A DNA stretch of 64,000 nucleotides from Mycobacterium numidiamassiliense (GTDB lineage: Bacteria; Actinomycetota; Actinomycetes; Mycobacteriales; Mycobacteriaceae), in the NCBI RefSeq assembly GCF_900157365.1, contig NZ_FUEZ01000004.1, positions 3,874,966-3,938,965 of the forward strand. Reading direction: 5' to 3'. Under the pieces are notes generated by a model. It worked only from the letters and a program-made list of their open reading frames with translations. It ran no database searches and had not been told where the DNA came from. Positions 25,603-35,813 of the stretch are shown one piece after another (position 1 is the first letter of the stretch; the number at the start of each line of letters is the position of its first letter). The translations under genes were made by a program, and so were the position numbers.

Positions 25603-26871
25603 TCAGCCAGAGTGTTTCAAGCGGGCGAAATCCTCCATGAGGTCAGCGGTGTTGGCCACGCTCTCAGCGGGTTTCGTCATATGGGTTGCGACCTCTCTTG
25701 CCCGGACCGCATATTCCGGGGCAAGGATCTGGCGCAAATCGGAAACCAGCGAATCCGTGGTGGTCGCCGAAAAACGTCGAGTGGTACCGACCTTCAGGTG
25801 TTTGATGCGGGTACCCCAGATCGTCTGAACCAGGTCCATGGAAAGGATCAGTGTGGGAACGCCGGCGCGCAGGCTCGCGGCCGTGGTGCCCGCACCACCA
25901 TGGTGGACGACCGCGCGGCAGACGGGAAAGGTTGCGGCGTAGCTCACCGCACGCACGATCTTGACGTGATCGGCCAATGCCGCGTCACCGAAGTCGCTCC
26001 AACCCGCACAAATTAACGCCCGCTCGCCCAGCCGCGCGCAGGCTGAACTGATCATCTCGAGTGTCTCCAATGGCGATTCGACTGGCATGCTGCCAAATCC
26101 GAAACATATCGGGGGTTTTCCCGCAGCGATCCAGGACGCCACCTCATCATCGGCGTCCGTGGTCAACTCCATGGTCAACGTCCCGACAAATGGTCTCAAA
26201 CCATCCCATTTCGCCCACTCGTCTGCGAGCCCGGGAAAGCAAAGCTCGTCGTAGCCTTGAATTTCCAGGGACCCACGTTCGGTGATCCTGCGCAGCGCCG
26301 GGCTGGTTGCCTTCGGTAGGCCCAGTTCACGGCGCTGAGTGTCCTCGGCTTTTTTGTTCATGCGCCAGCCCGCCCACTCCATCACTGTCATCACGGAGCG
26401 CCCCACGGGTGGCGGCAGGATCGGCAGCAGGTGACCGTTGGCTCGTACCGGGACGTAATGCAGTGTGGCCAAGGGAATGTCGAAATACTCTGCGACATTC
26501 GCGGCCGTCTCCATAAAACTCTGGCCGGTGAGCAGCAGGTCAGCTCCGTCGGCTAGCGACGTCAGCGCCGTGGTCATCTCTTCCCAGCATCGGATGACGG
26601 TCTCCCAGATCTCGCCCCACAATTTGATCAGATATGGGATCCGCCAAAAGCTGCCAAAAAACGAAGTCCAGAAGGTGCGGTACGTGTCTAGCCACACCTG
26701 AGTATCGGGGCCGTAAGGCACGGCCCCGAGTCCAACCGACTCGACAAAACCAACCAGATCGGGCGGGACAGCCAGGCTCACTTCGTGCCCTCGGCGCAGC
26801 AACTCACGGCCAACAGCGACGGTAGGCTCGATATCGCCGCGGGTTCCGTAGCTTGCCAGGGCAAATTTCAT
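25603..26871 (-). CDS. GPL/LOS-type UDP-glycosyltransferase 4
   Basis: 422 residues with MKFALASYGTRGDIEPTVAV, PPICFGFGSMPVESPLETL and VVHHGGAGTTAASLRAGVP. The acceptor-side segment (VWLDTYRTFWTSFFGSFWR) resembles glycosyltransferases 5 and 6. The three minus-strand copies therefore look like one subgroup. Inverted relative to glycosyltransferase 3, it could have arisen by an inverted duplication. It has the shared leader upstream. Confidence 0.9.
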   Translation of the reverse strand: MKFALASYGTRGDIEPTVAVGRELLRRGHEVSLAVPPDLVGFVESVGLGAVPYGPDTQVWLDTYRTFWTSFFGSFWRIPYLIKLWGEIWETVIRCWEEMTTALTSLADGADLLLTGQSFMETAANVAEYFDIPLATLHYVPVRANGHLLPILPPPVGRSVMTVMEWAGWRMNKKAEDTQRRELGLPKATSPALRRITERGSLEIQGYDELCFPGLADEWAKWDGLRPFVGTLTMELTTDADDEVASWIAAGKPPICFGFGSMPVESPLETLEMISSACARLGERALICAGWSDFGDAALADHVKIVRAVSYAATFPVCRAVVHHGGAGTTAASLRAGVPTLILSMDLVQTIWGTRIKHLKVGTTRRFSATTTDSLVSDLRQILAPEYAVRAREVATHMTKPAESVANTADLMEDFARLKHSG

Positions 26872-26960
26872 CGCTGTCCAAGCCTTTCAGTTGTCATGCA
26901 GGTAGGCAACCTAACCGGCATTATTGCTGGTTCGTCGGCTATTGGCTGGCATTCACTCCC
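26872..26960 (-). promoter_or_regulatory. Shared UGT leader, copy C: AATAAT -10 candidate
   Basis: On the reverse strand GACGAACCAGCAATAATGCC (AATAAT at 26925-26920), then GCCTACCTGCATGACAACTG and AAAGGCTTG before the ATG, with 48 bases between hexamer and start. GAACCAGCAATAATGCC is identical to copy B and GACAACTGAAAGGC to copy A. Confidence 0.62.
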
Positions 26961-27216
26961 CCTTGATCGCGATACCCCCGGGGCAGCTGTCCACCCAGCG
27001 AGCTAAGGCCCATGTCGTGGTATAGCTCGTGACGAAGGTCACCTTACGGCTGTCCCCGGGGGGGGCTACCGCCGAGGGTTCGGATTGATACGCCTCGACA
27101 CACCCCGCAGGGACCCTGATAACAGAGACAGCGTCAACAAATCAACTAAGGGGCTGGTGTGGCACCTGAGGTCTCACGTAGAGTTTCGCGCAGAATCTAG
27201 GTGAGGACATATACGT
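26961..27216. other. Divergent spacer, no gene seen
   Basis: The remainder of the 345-base gap between glycosyltransferase 4 and the next methyltransferase. It has a G-run at about 27057-27065 and no coding signal. GTGAGGA at 27201-27207 is the ribosome binding site for the gene at 27217. Confidence 0.4.
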
Positions 27217-27951
27217 ATGGCATTCGGCGGACTCGGGGTTAAAGTTAGGGCTTTGTTGCGGCCTTCGGAATTGCACGAGAACCCGGCGCGAGAGCCGTCA
27301 TCCGTTTCTCTCGACGATATGAAAAAGATCGAGCACGACATTATTCGCTTCCTTTTGCCGCGAGGACGCCTCCTGACGGAAGGTTCGAGTTCGCGGGAGG
27401 AGATGCTATGTCTAGCAACCGCCGTGCAGCGCACAAATGCGCGCCTAGTGGGAGAGATTGGTTTCAACGTCGGATTCTCGAGCCATGCCTTTCTCACCGC
27501 GGGCCCCGAGACCCACGTCGTTTCCTTTGACCTTGGCGAGCATGGTGGCACTAAGGTGGGGAAACGCCTCGTCGACAAGAGGTATCCGGCCAGGCACACC
27601 CTGATATACGGCGATTCACTCAAGACCGTTCCGGAATTCAAACGCAACAACCCGGATTTGCGCTTCGATCTCGTCTTCATAGACGGCGGTCATGAATACG
27701 AGGTGGCCAAAGCGGACATCGTGAATATGAAGGCCCTGTGCTCCGAGAAGACGGTGGTGGTTATCGATGACCTCACCCCTTGGCATAGTTGGGGCGAAGG
27801 TCCTACACAAGCTTGGACAGAAGCAATTCAAGAGGGAATCATCGTGCAGGATGCGTTGTACATAGACGGTAAGCCCGCCGACGCAATCAAGCCGCCTGGG
27901 AAAAGATGTTGGGCATTGGGGCGGTATATCTTCAGCGATTCTCTGGATTAG
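27217..27951 (+). CDS. Class I SAM methyltransferase, Methyltransf_24 type
   Basis: 244 residues. LVGEIGFNVGFSSHAFLTAG is the SAM loop, HVVSFDLGEHG the second strand, and FDLVFIDGGHEYEVAKADIV with TVVVIDDLTPWHSWGEGP the metal-type D-G-G-H and I-D-D motifs. These resemble O-methyltransferases that act on sugars in antibiotic and glycolipid clusters. The stop abuts the stop of glycosyltransferase 5 (convergent, adjacent bases). Base composition is lower in GC than the flanking UGT genes, so it may be a separate arrival. Confidence 0.78.
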   Translation: MAFGGLGVKVRALLRPSELHENPAREPSSVSLDDMKKIEHDIIRFLLPRGRLLTEGSSSREEMLCLATAVQRTNARLVGEIGFNVGFSSHAFLTAGPETHVVSFDLGEHGGTKVGKRLVDKRYPARHTLIYGDSLKTVPEFKRNNPDLRFDLVFIDGGHEYEVAKADIVNMKALCSEKTVVVIDDLTPWHSWGEGPTQAWTEAIQEGIIVQDALYIDGKPADAIKPPGKRCWALGRYIFSDSLD

Positions 27952-29220
27952 TCAGACGGCGCGGCCCGAGCGGGCGAAACCTTCCACCAGGTCGGCCGTA
28001 TTGGACACGCTTTCCGCGGGCTTGCTCATGTGAGTGGCGATCTCGCGTGCTCGGTCTGCGTACTCCGGGTCGAGTATCTGGCGCAGATCAGCGGCCAGCG
28101 ATTCCTCGGTGGTGGTGGAAAAGCGCCGGGTGGTGCCCACCTTCAATCGTTTGACCGCAGCGCCCCAAATCGGCTGATCACCCAGCATGGAGAGGACCAG
28201 GGTCGGAACTCCGGCGCGCAAGCTTGCGGCCGTGGTGCCCGCGCCTCCGTGATGGACGACAGCGCGACAGGTGGGAAAGATCGCCGCGTGGTTCACCGCG
28301 CCCACGACCTTGACCGTGTCGCACTGCGCGACATCGCCGAAATCACTCCATCCGGCGCAGATCAACGCGCGCTCGCCCAACTGCTCGCACGCGGCGCTGA
28401 TCATGGCCACTGTCTCGGCCGCAGACTTGACCGGCATGCTGCCAAAGCCGAAGTAAATCGGTGGTGTGCCTGCGGCGATCCAGGACGCCACCTCGTCGTC
28501 GGCATCCGTGGGGAACTCCATGGTCAGTCCACCGACGAAGGGCCGCCGGTCACCCCACTTCGACCATTCGTCGGCTAGCCCGGGGAAGCAAAACTCTTCG
28601 TAAGCCTGGATCTCCAGCGATCCGCGTTGGGCGATCCGCCGCGACGAGGGGCTCGTTGCCTTCGTCAGGCCTAGTTCACGACGCTGCGCGTCTTCAACCC
28701 GCTTGAGCAGCCGCCACTGCACCCAGTCGAGAACCGCCATCGCCGAGCGCCCCAATCGGGCCGGCAGGGGCCGCGCGAGCTGTCCGTTGGGCCGGGCGGG
28801 GAAGTAATGCAGCGTAACCATCGGAAGGTCGCGATACTCGGCAACATTGGCGGCCGGCTCCTGGTAGCCGGCACCGGTGAGTAGCAGGTCGGCCCCCTCT
28901 GACGCCGACATCAGCGTCACATTCACCGTTTCCCAGCACTCGACGGCCAACTCCCAAACTTCGCGCACCAACCTGATCGGTTCCCAGATCTTCCAGAAGC
29001 TGCGAAGGAAGGCGGTCCAGAAGTTGCGATGCGCGTCGAGCCACGCGTGGGTGTCCTGCCCGTACCCGACGGCCGTAAGGCCGACCGACTCGACAAAGCC
29101 AACAAGGTCAGGCGGGACGGCCATGCATACGTCGTGGCCTCTGCGAATCAGTTCGCGGCCGAGAGCGATACCGGGCTCGATGTCGCCGCGAGTTCCATAA
29201 CTCGCAAGCACGAATTTCAT
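27952..29220 (-). CDS. GPL/LOS-type UDP-glycosyltransferase 5
   Basis: 422 residues from ATG 29220 (MKFVLASYGTRGDIEPGIAL); an ATG four codons upstream is less like the paralogues. PPIYFGFGSMPVKSAAETV and VVHHGGAGTTAASLRAGVP mark the donor domain. The acceptor segment HAWLDAHRNFWTAFLRSFWK resembles copies 4 and 6. Its upstream region has CATAAT but otherwise the leader has diverged. Confidence 0.9.
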   Translation of the reverse strand: MKFVLASYGTRGDIEPGIALGRELIRRGHDVCMAVPPDLVGFVESVGLTAVGYGQDTHAWLDAHRNFWTAFLRSFWKIWEPIRLVREVWELAVECWETVNVTLMSASEGADLLLTGAGYQEPAANVAEYRDLPMVTLHYFPARPNGQLARPLPARLGRSAMAVLDWVQWRLLKRVEDAQRRELGLTKATSPSSRRIAQRGSLEIQAYEEFCFPGLADEWSKWGDRRPFVGGLTMEFPTDADDEVASWIAAGTPPIYFGFGSMPVKSAAETVAMISAACEQLGERALICAGWSDFGDVAQCDTVKVVGAVNHAAIFPTCRAVVHHGGAGTTAASLRAGVPTLVLSMLGDQPIWGAAVKRLKVGTTRRFSTTTEESLAADLRQILDPEYADRAREIATHMSKPAESVSNTADLVEGFARSGRAV

Positions 29221-29270
29221 CGCAAATCCCACCCTTTCCCTCGCCGTCGACCCCAGCCGAATTATGTACC
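29221..29270 (-). promoter_or_regulatory. Divergent UGT leader, copy D: CATAAT -10 candidate
   Basis: CATAAT on the reverse strand (29266-29261), 40 bases before the ATG, followed by TCGGCTGGGGTCGACGGCGA and GGGAAAGGG. The hexamer matches the other leaders; the rest is only weakly alike. Confidence 0.4.
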
Positions 29271-29468
29271 GTTTGTGAGGTCACGATGGGGCATTCGCAA
29301 TTTGACTTCGACCAATATTCGCCGCTCGTTACAGGCGTTGCCAGTCACCTAACTGGTGGTCACTAGTCAGCAAACACTTATACGGCGCTATGCATGGAGA
29401 ATAACGCGCAGGCAAAGGCGAGTCCACGCAAAATTGGCGTGGGCGTAAACGGCGGGAGTTGAGCGTCT

Positions 29469-30746
29469 TTACCGCTGCCAAGCCCGTTCTGGGCAGGTCG
29501 CGAACTTCTCCACGAGGTCGGCCGCATTGGACACACTTTCGGCGGGCTTGGTCATCCGCGTGGCGATCTCACGGGCACGGGAGACGTACTGCGGGGCGAG
29601 GACCCGGTGCAGGTCAGCGACAAGGGTGTCCTGCGTCGTGCCCGAGAAGCGACGAGCGGTGCCCACCTTCAGTCGCTTGACCCGCACTCCCCAATACGTC
29701 TGGTCGGGGCCCGTCGAGAGGACCAGGGTGGGCACTCCAGCACGCATACTCGCGGCCGTGGTGCCCGCACCACCGTGGTGAACCACCGCTCGGCAGAGGG
29801 GGAAGATCGCCGCATAATTCACCGCGCCCACCACTTTGACGTGGTCGGGGATCGACACACCGCTGAAGTCGGTCCCGCCGGCGCAAATCAATCCACGCTC
29901 ACCCAACCGCGCGCAGGCCGCACTGATCATGTCAACCGTTTCAGCGGCAGACTCGACCGCGATGCTGCCAAAGCCAAAGCAAATCGGCGGGGTACCCGCG
30001 GCAATCCAAGACGCCACCACATCGTCGGCATCCGTCGTCAGTTCCATTGTCAGCGCGCCGATAAATGGTCGCTGGCCATTCCATCTGGCCCATTCAGAAG
30101 CCAGCCCAGGAAAGCAGACCTCGTCGTACGCCTGGATCTCCAGCGACCCACGTTCGGCGATCCGGGTCGGCGAGGGACTCGTTGCCTTCGGCAGGCCGAG
30201 TTCACGGCGCTGATCATCCTCGGCCTTCTTGTTCATCCGCCAGAACACCCAGTCCAAGGCTGTCATCGCGGAGCGAACCACGGTCGACGGCAGGGCGGGA
30301 ACGAGCTGCCCGTTGGGTCGCACCGGGAAGTTGTGCAACGTGGCCAACGGAATGTCGTAGTACTCAGCAACGTTGGCGGCGGGCTCCTGGAAGCTCTGGC
30401 TGGCGATCAGCAAGTCGGCCCCGTCTGCCAGTGCCGTCGCCGTCGTACTCATCTCCGCCCAGCACTGGGCAACGGGCTCCCAATATTCGCGCCACAATCC
30501 GACCAACTCCTGGACCTTCCAGAAATTGCCGAAAAATGACGTCCAGAAGTTGCGATACCTTTCCAACCAGGCCTCGGTGTCCAGCCCATAGGTGACAGTT
30601 GTGAGCCCTGCCGCCTCGCTGAAGCCGACCAGATCGGGTGGGACACCCATGCGCACTTCATGCCCACGGCGCTGTAGCTCCCGGCCGACAGCGACGGACG
30701 GCTCGATATCGCCACGCGTTCCATAGCACGTCAGGGCAAATCTCAT
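29469..30746 (-). CDS. GPL/LOS-type UDP-glycosyltransferase 6
   Basis: 425 residues, with MRFALTCYGTRGDIEPSVAV, PPICFGFGSIAVESAAETV and VVHHGGAGTTAASMRAGVP. The acceptor segment AWLERYRNFWTSFFGNFWK puts it with copies 4 and 5. It is the last gene of the island before the conserved lipL-meaB-mutAB block. Donor and acceptor are unknown; known relatives transfer rhamnose, 6-deoxytalose, fucose or glucose onto lipopeptide or acyl-trehalose cores. Confidence 0.9.
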   Translation of the reverse strand: MRFALTCYGTRGDIEPSVAVGRELQRRGHEVRMGVPPDLVGFSEAAGLTTVTYGLDTEAWLERYRNFWTSFFGNFWKVQELVGLWREYWEPVAQCWAEMSTTATALADGADLLIASQSFQEPAANVAEYYDIPLATLHNFPVRPNGQLVPALPSTVVRSAMTALDWVFWRMNKKAEDDQRRELGLPKATSPSPTRIAERGSLEIQAYDEVCFPGLASEWARWNGQRPFIGALTMELTTDADDVVASWIAAGTPPICFGFGSIAVESAAETVDMISAACARLGERGLICAGGTDFSGVSIPDHVKVVGAVNYAAIFPLCRAVVHHGGAGTTAASMRAGVPTLVLSTGPDQTYWGVRVKRLKVGTARRFSGTTQDTLVADLHRVLAPQYVSRAREIATRMTKPAESVSNAADLVEKFATCPERAWQR

Positions 30747-30754
30747 TTGCCGAT

Positions 30755-30820
30755 CCTGGCCTTTCAGCTCTCGGGCACATAGGCGGCGTCGTCAACGACC
30801 GCGGCTATTATCCCTACTTC
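30755..30820 (-). promoter_or_regulatory. Shared UGT leader, copy E: GATAAT -10 candidate
   Basis: On the reverse strand GATAAT (30812-30807) in GTAGGGATAATAGCCGC, then GACGCCGCCTATGTGC and GAGCTGAAAGGCC before the ATG, with 60 bases between hexamer and start. GxCGCCTA and CTGAAAGGC agree with copies A-C. Confidence 0.55.
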
Positions 30821-31043
30821 GTAAAAGTTGCGGGCGACTTTGCGCGCATCCGTCTACGCGGAAACATTATTGAATTCGGATAGATGAATGGCGCTAATGC
30901 GCTGGACAAACCGAACACCGCCTTGGAGCTCGGTCATCAAACCATCACCCTTTCCAGTCTGGCTTGCGGACAACCGTTTTCAGGTTCCGGTGACAAACCT
31001 CACAGGTAGGCCCCGCTCCTTCGGCTGGGGCACCAAACCCAGT

Positions 31044-32330
31044 TCAGCCCGCAACGGCTCCGGGCTCGCGGAACGCCGCCCCGTATTCGGACACCGGCCG
31101 GAAGCCACGTTTGCGGGCTCTCATGACGCCCACGCGGAGCAGGTTGCCCAAGGTGGCCACGCCGGAATGGTCGAGCACCAGGAACGGCGACAACAGTCGG
31201 TTGTGCACGAACGCGAATGCCAGGCCGCTCGCGGGGTCCGCCCAGCCGAACGAACCGCCCATCCCCACGTGACCGAAGCCCGGCACGACATTGCCGAACG
31301 GCACGCTGTGATAGCCGAGGTGGAAGGACAGCGGCACAAAAATGTTGCGGTCCCTCTTCATGCTGCGGCGTCCGGTCAGGCCGGCCACGATGTCCTGCGA
31401 CAAGAACCGGGTGCCGCCGATCTCACCACCATTGGCGATCGCGCCATACATTCGCGCCAGAGCACGTGCCGTACCGACGCCGTTGGCCGCCGGCATCTCA
31501 GCGTCCAGCAACGGGATATCGCCCTGCACGGCGGCCATGACGCCCCGGAAGTACAGAGAACGGAATCCAGGAGACAGCTCGGTCGCGACCTTGGTTGCGA
31601 CCGAGCCGATGATCGGGTTGCCGATGATGCTCTGCGGCATGATGATCTCGGCAACCCGGGTCGGGACCCCAGCGGGCGGCCGGCCCAGGTGCAGGCCGTC
31701 CGTACCGAGCGGTTCGGCCAGCTCCTCGCGAATCAGCTGACGCATGCCCTTTCCGGTCACGGCCCGGGCCAGCCCCGACATCAGCCAGCCAAAAGTCAGT
31801 GCATGGTAGGCCGGTTTGCCCAGCAATCGTCCCGGAGGTGCCGCCGCCAGCCGTTCTTCCATCGCGATGTGATCGAGCAAGTCTTCCTTGGTCGCACCAC
31901 GCAGGCCTGAGAGTCCGGCCCGGTGCCTCATCACGTCACGCACGGTCAACGCCGATTTCCCGTTGGCCGCGAACTCCGGCCAGTACTCGGCGACCGGCGC
32001 CTCGTAGTCGATCAGCCCGCGGTCGACGAGCCGGTGGATGACCGTGGCGGCCATCCCCTTGGTTGCCGAGAAGACCATCGGCGCACGATCCGCGGTCCAC
32101 GGCACCTCGCCCGCCCGGTCCGACCAGCCCGTCCAGACGTCCACAACGGGTTGCCCGTCGAGATAGACCGCCAGCGCCCCGCCGCCGAAGCGGCGGCCCG
32201 GGAAGAGGCTGGAAAATCCACGAACGACGCAAGAGAAATTCGGGTCCGCCGCGCCGAACACACGATGGCCTGCGTCAGGGGCATCGTGGGAGGGAACTGC
32301 GCGATGATCGACCCCAGTGTCTATCGTCAC
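31044..32330 (-). CDS. lipL: Beta-lactamase-fold esterase/lipase LipL
   Basis: 428 residues from GTG 32330. Serine-hydrolase (class C beta-lactamase/esterase) features are MVFSATKGMAATVIHRLVD with the S-x-x-K nucleophile motif, VRDVMRHRAGLSGL, and the late GFGHVGMGGSFGWADP with H-x-G-like geometry. The M. tuberculosis homologue Rv1497 is an esterase. It is next to meaB on the same strand, as in Rv1496-Rv1497, and forms the boundary between glycan island and conserved block. The substrate is unknown; no signal peptide is seen. Confidence 0.85.
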   Translation of the reverse strand: MTIDTGVDHRAVPSHDAPDAGHRVFGAADPNFSCVVRGFSSLFPGRRFGGGALAVYLDGQPVVDVWTGWSDRAGEVPWTADRAPMVFSATKGMAATVIHRLVDRGLIDYEAPVAEYWPEFAANGKSALTVRDVMRHRAGLSGLRGATKEDLLDHIAMEERLAAAPPGRLLGKPAYHALTFGWLMSGLARAVTGKGMRQLIREELAEPLGTDGLHLGRPPAGVPTRVAEIIMPQSIIGNPIIGSVATKVATELSPGFRSLYFRGVMAAVQGDIPLLDAEMPAANGVGTARALARMYGAIANGGEIGGTRFLSQDIVAGLTGRRSMKRDRNIFVPLSFHLGYHSVPFGNVVPGFGHVGMGGSFGWADPASGLAFAFVHNRLLSPFLVLDHSGVATLGNLLRVGVMRARKRGFRPVSEYGAAFREPGAVAG

Positions 32331-32393
32331 GATCTTAAATTTACTTGCATTTCACACGGCCCAAGTGCAGAACTTTAGAAATTGACCGTTCCG

Positions 32394-33383
32394 TTAGCGA
32401 GACGCCGCGTCCAGTATTTGCTGGGCCGCGAGTGCAGGAGTCAGCTCCCCCGCTTTGACCTGACTCTCCACATCGGCGCGGATCTTGCGCACGGCCGGGT
32501 TGGACAACACCCGGTCCAACACGGTGTCGCGGACCATCTGCCAAGTCCAGTCGACCTGCTGGGCACGTCGCCGCGCTTCGAACTCCCCGGCCTCGGTCAA
32601 CACCTTGCGGTGACGTTCGACGGTTTCCCACAACTCCGTCAGCCCCGTGCCTTCGGCAGCGCTCATCGTGAGAACCGGTGGCCTCCAAATGGTTTCGCGT
32701 GGATAGATCAACCTGAGCGCCGAGGTGAGGTCCCGCGCGGCAGATTGCGCGTCGGCCAGATGCTTGCCGTCGGCCTTGTTCACCACCACGATGTCGGCCA
32801 GCTCCAGCACGCCCTTCTTGATGCCCTGTAGCTGATCGCCGGTCCGCGCCAGGGTCAGCAAAATGAAGGTGTCGACCATGTTGGCAACGGCCACCTCGGA
32901 CTGCCCGACCCCGACCGTTTCGATGAGGATCACGTCGAATCCGGCGGCCTCCAGCAGGACGACACTCTCCCGGGTGGCCTTTGCTACGCCGCCCAGAGTC
33001 CCCGATGTGGGTGACGGGCGGATGTAGGCGTCGGGGTGCACCGCCAGGCGCGCCATCCGGGTCTTGTCACCCAGAATCGACCCACCGGTACGGGTGGACG
33101 ACGGGTCGACGGCCAGCACCGCCACCCGATGCCCCTGCTCGATCAGCTGCATGCCGAGCGACTCGATGGTGGTGGACTTTCCGACCCCCGGGACGCCGGT
33201 GATGCCCACCCGATGGGCGTTGCCCGCGTCGGGAAGTAACTCCAGCAGCAACTGCTGTGCCCGCTCGCGATGATCGGCGCGAGTGGACTCCAGCAGGGTG
33301 ATGGCTCGCGGCAGCGCCGCGCGATCGCCGCTGCGGATGGCCTTGGCGAGAGTGTCGACCGTGTCGTTGTTGCCGGCTGTCAT
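32394..33383 (-). CDS. meaB: Methylmalonyl-CoA mutase-associated GTPase MeaB
   Basis: 329 residues from ATG 33383 (MTAGNNDTVD); a longer frame to 33449 crosses the inverted repeat and is unlikely. G3E GTPase: RVGITGVPGVGKSTTIESLG (P-loop at 63-71), VAVLAVDPSSTRTGGSILGD, VILIETVGVGQSEV and VVNKADG. MeaB chaperones adenosylcobalamin into methylmalonyl-CoA mutase and protects it from inactivation. It lies just downstream of mutB on the same strand. Confidence 0.93.
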   Translation of the reverse strand: MTAGNNDTVDTLAKAIRSGDRAALPRAITLLESTRADHRERAQQLLLELLPDAGNAHRVGITGVPGVGKSTTIESLGMQLIEQGHRVAVLAVDPSSTRTGGSILGDKTRMARLAVHPDAYIRPSPTSGTLGGVAKATRESVVLLEAAGFDVILIETVGVGQSEVAVANMVDTFILLTLARTGDQLQGIKKGVLELADIVVVNKADGKHLADAQSAARDLTSALRLIYPRETIWRPPVLTMSAAEGTGLTELWETVERHRKVLTEAGEFEARRRAQQVDWTWQMVRDTVLDRVLSNPAVRKIRADVESQVKAGELTPALAAQQILDAASR

Positions 33384-33415
33384 CCGGTCCGCCGGCGGCA
33401 TGAGGGATAGGACGT

Positions 33416-33500
33416 TTTGCCCGCCTCTAAGCGACAATCGGGCCGCCAAGGGCCGCGGAAGCGGCGATACCGTTCGCGTTGTCGCTCAGAGGCGGGCAAA
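33416..33500. repeat. 22-bp inverted repeat between mutB and meaB
   Basis: The left arm (33416-33437), TTTGCCCGCCTCT followed by AAGCGACAA, and the right arm (33479-33500), TTGTCGCTC followed by AGAGGCGGGCAAA, are reverse complements except for one A/G position, with 41 bases between. It sits where M. tuberculosis has the mazEF4 genes. It could be a terminator-like hairpin, a small non-autonomous mobile element, or a deletion scar. Confidence 0.8.
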
Positions 33501-33556
33501 GTCACTGTCCTCCGGGACGGAAACCAATGTGTCAGCTGTGACCATCTGCGATGCGC

Positions 33557-35809
<2,253 letters not shown>

Positions 35810-35813
35810 GTGG

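Noticed and set aside
27050..27070. Run of G as a G-quadruplex or slippery regulatory tract
   Set aside because: One short run only; no set of four G tracts and no gene start close enough to judge.
15635..30746. Array of similar units considered as CRISPR or large tandem repeat
   Set aside because: The units are whole diverged UGT genes on both strands separated by other genes, not short direct repeats.
33421..33449. Upstream start for meaB at 33449
   Set aside because: It would translate through the inverted repeat; the ATG at 33383 agrees with the start of known homologues.
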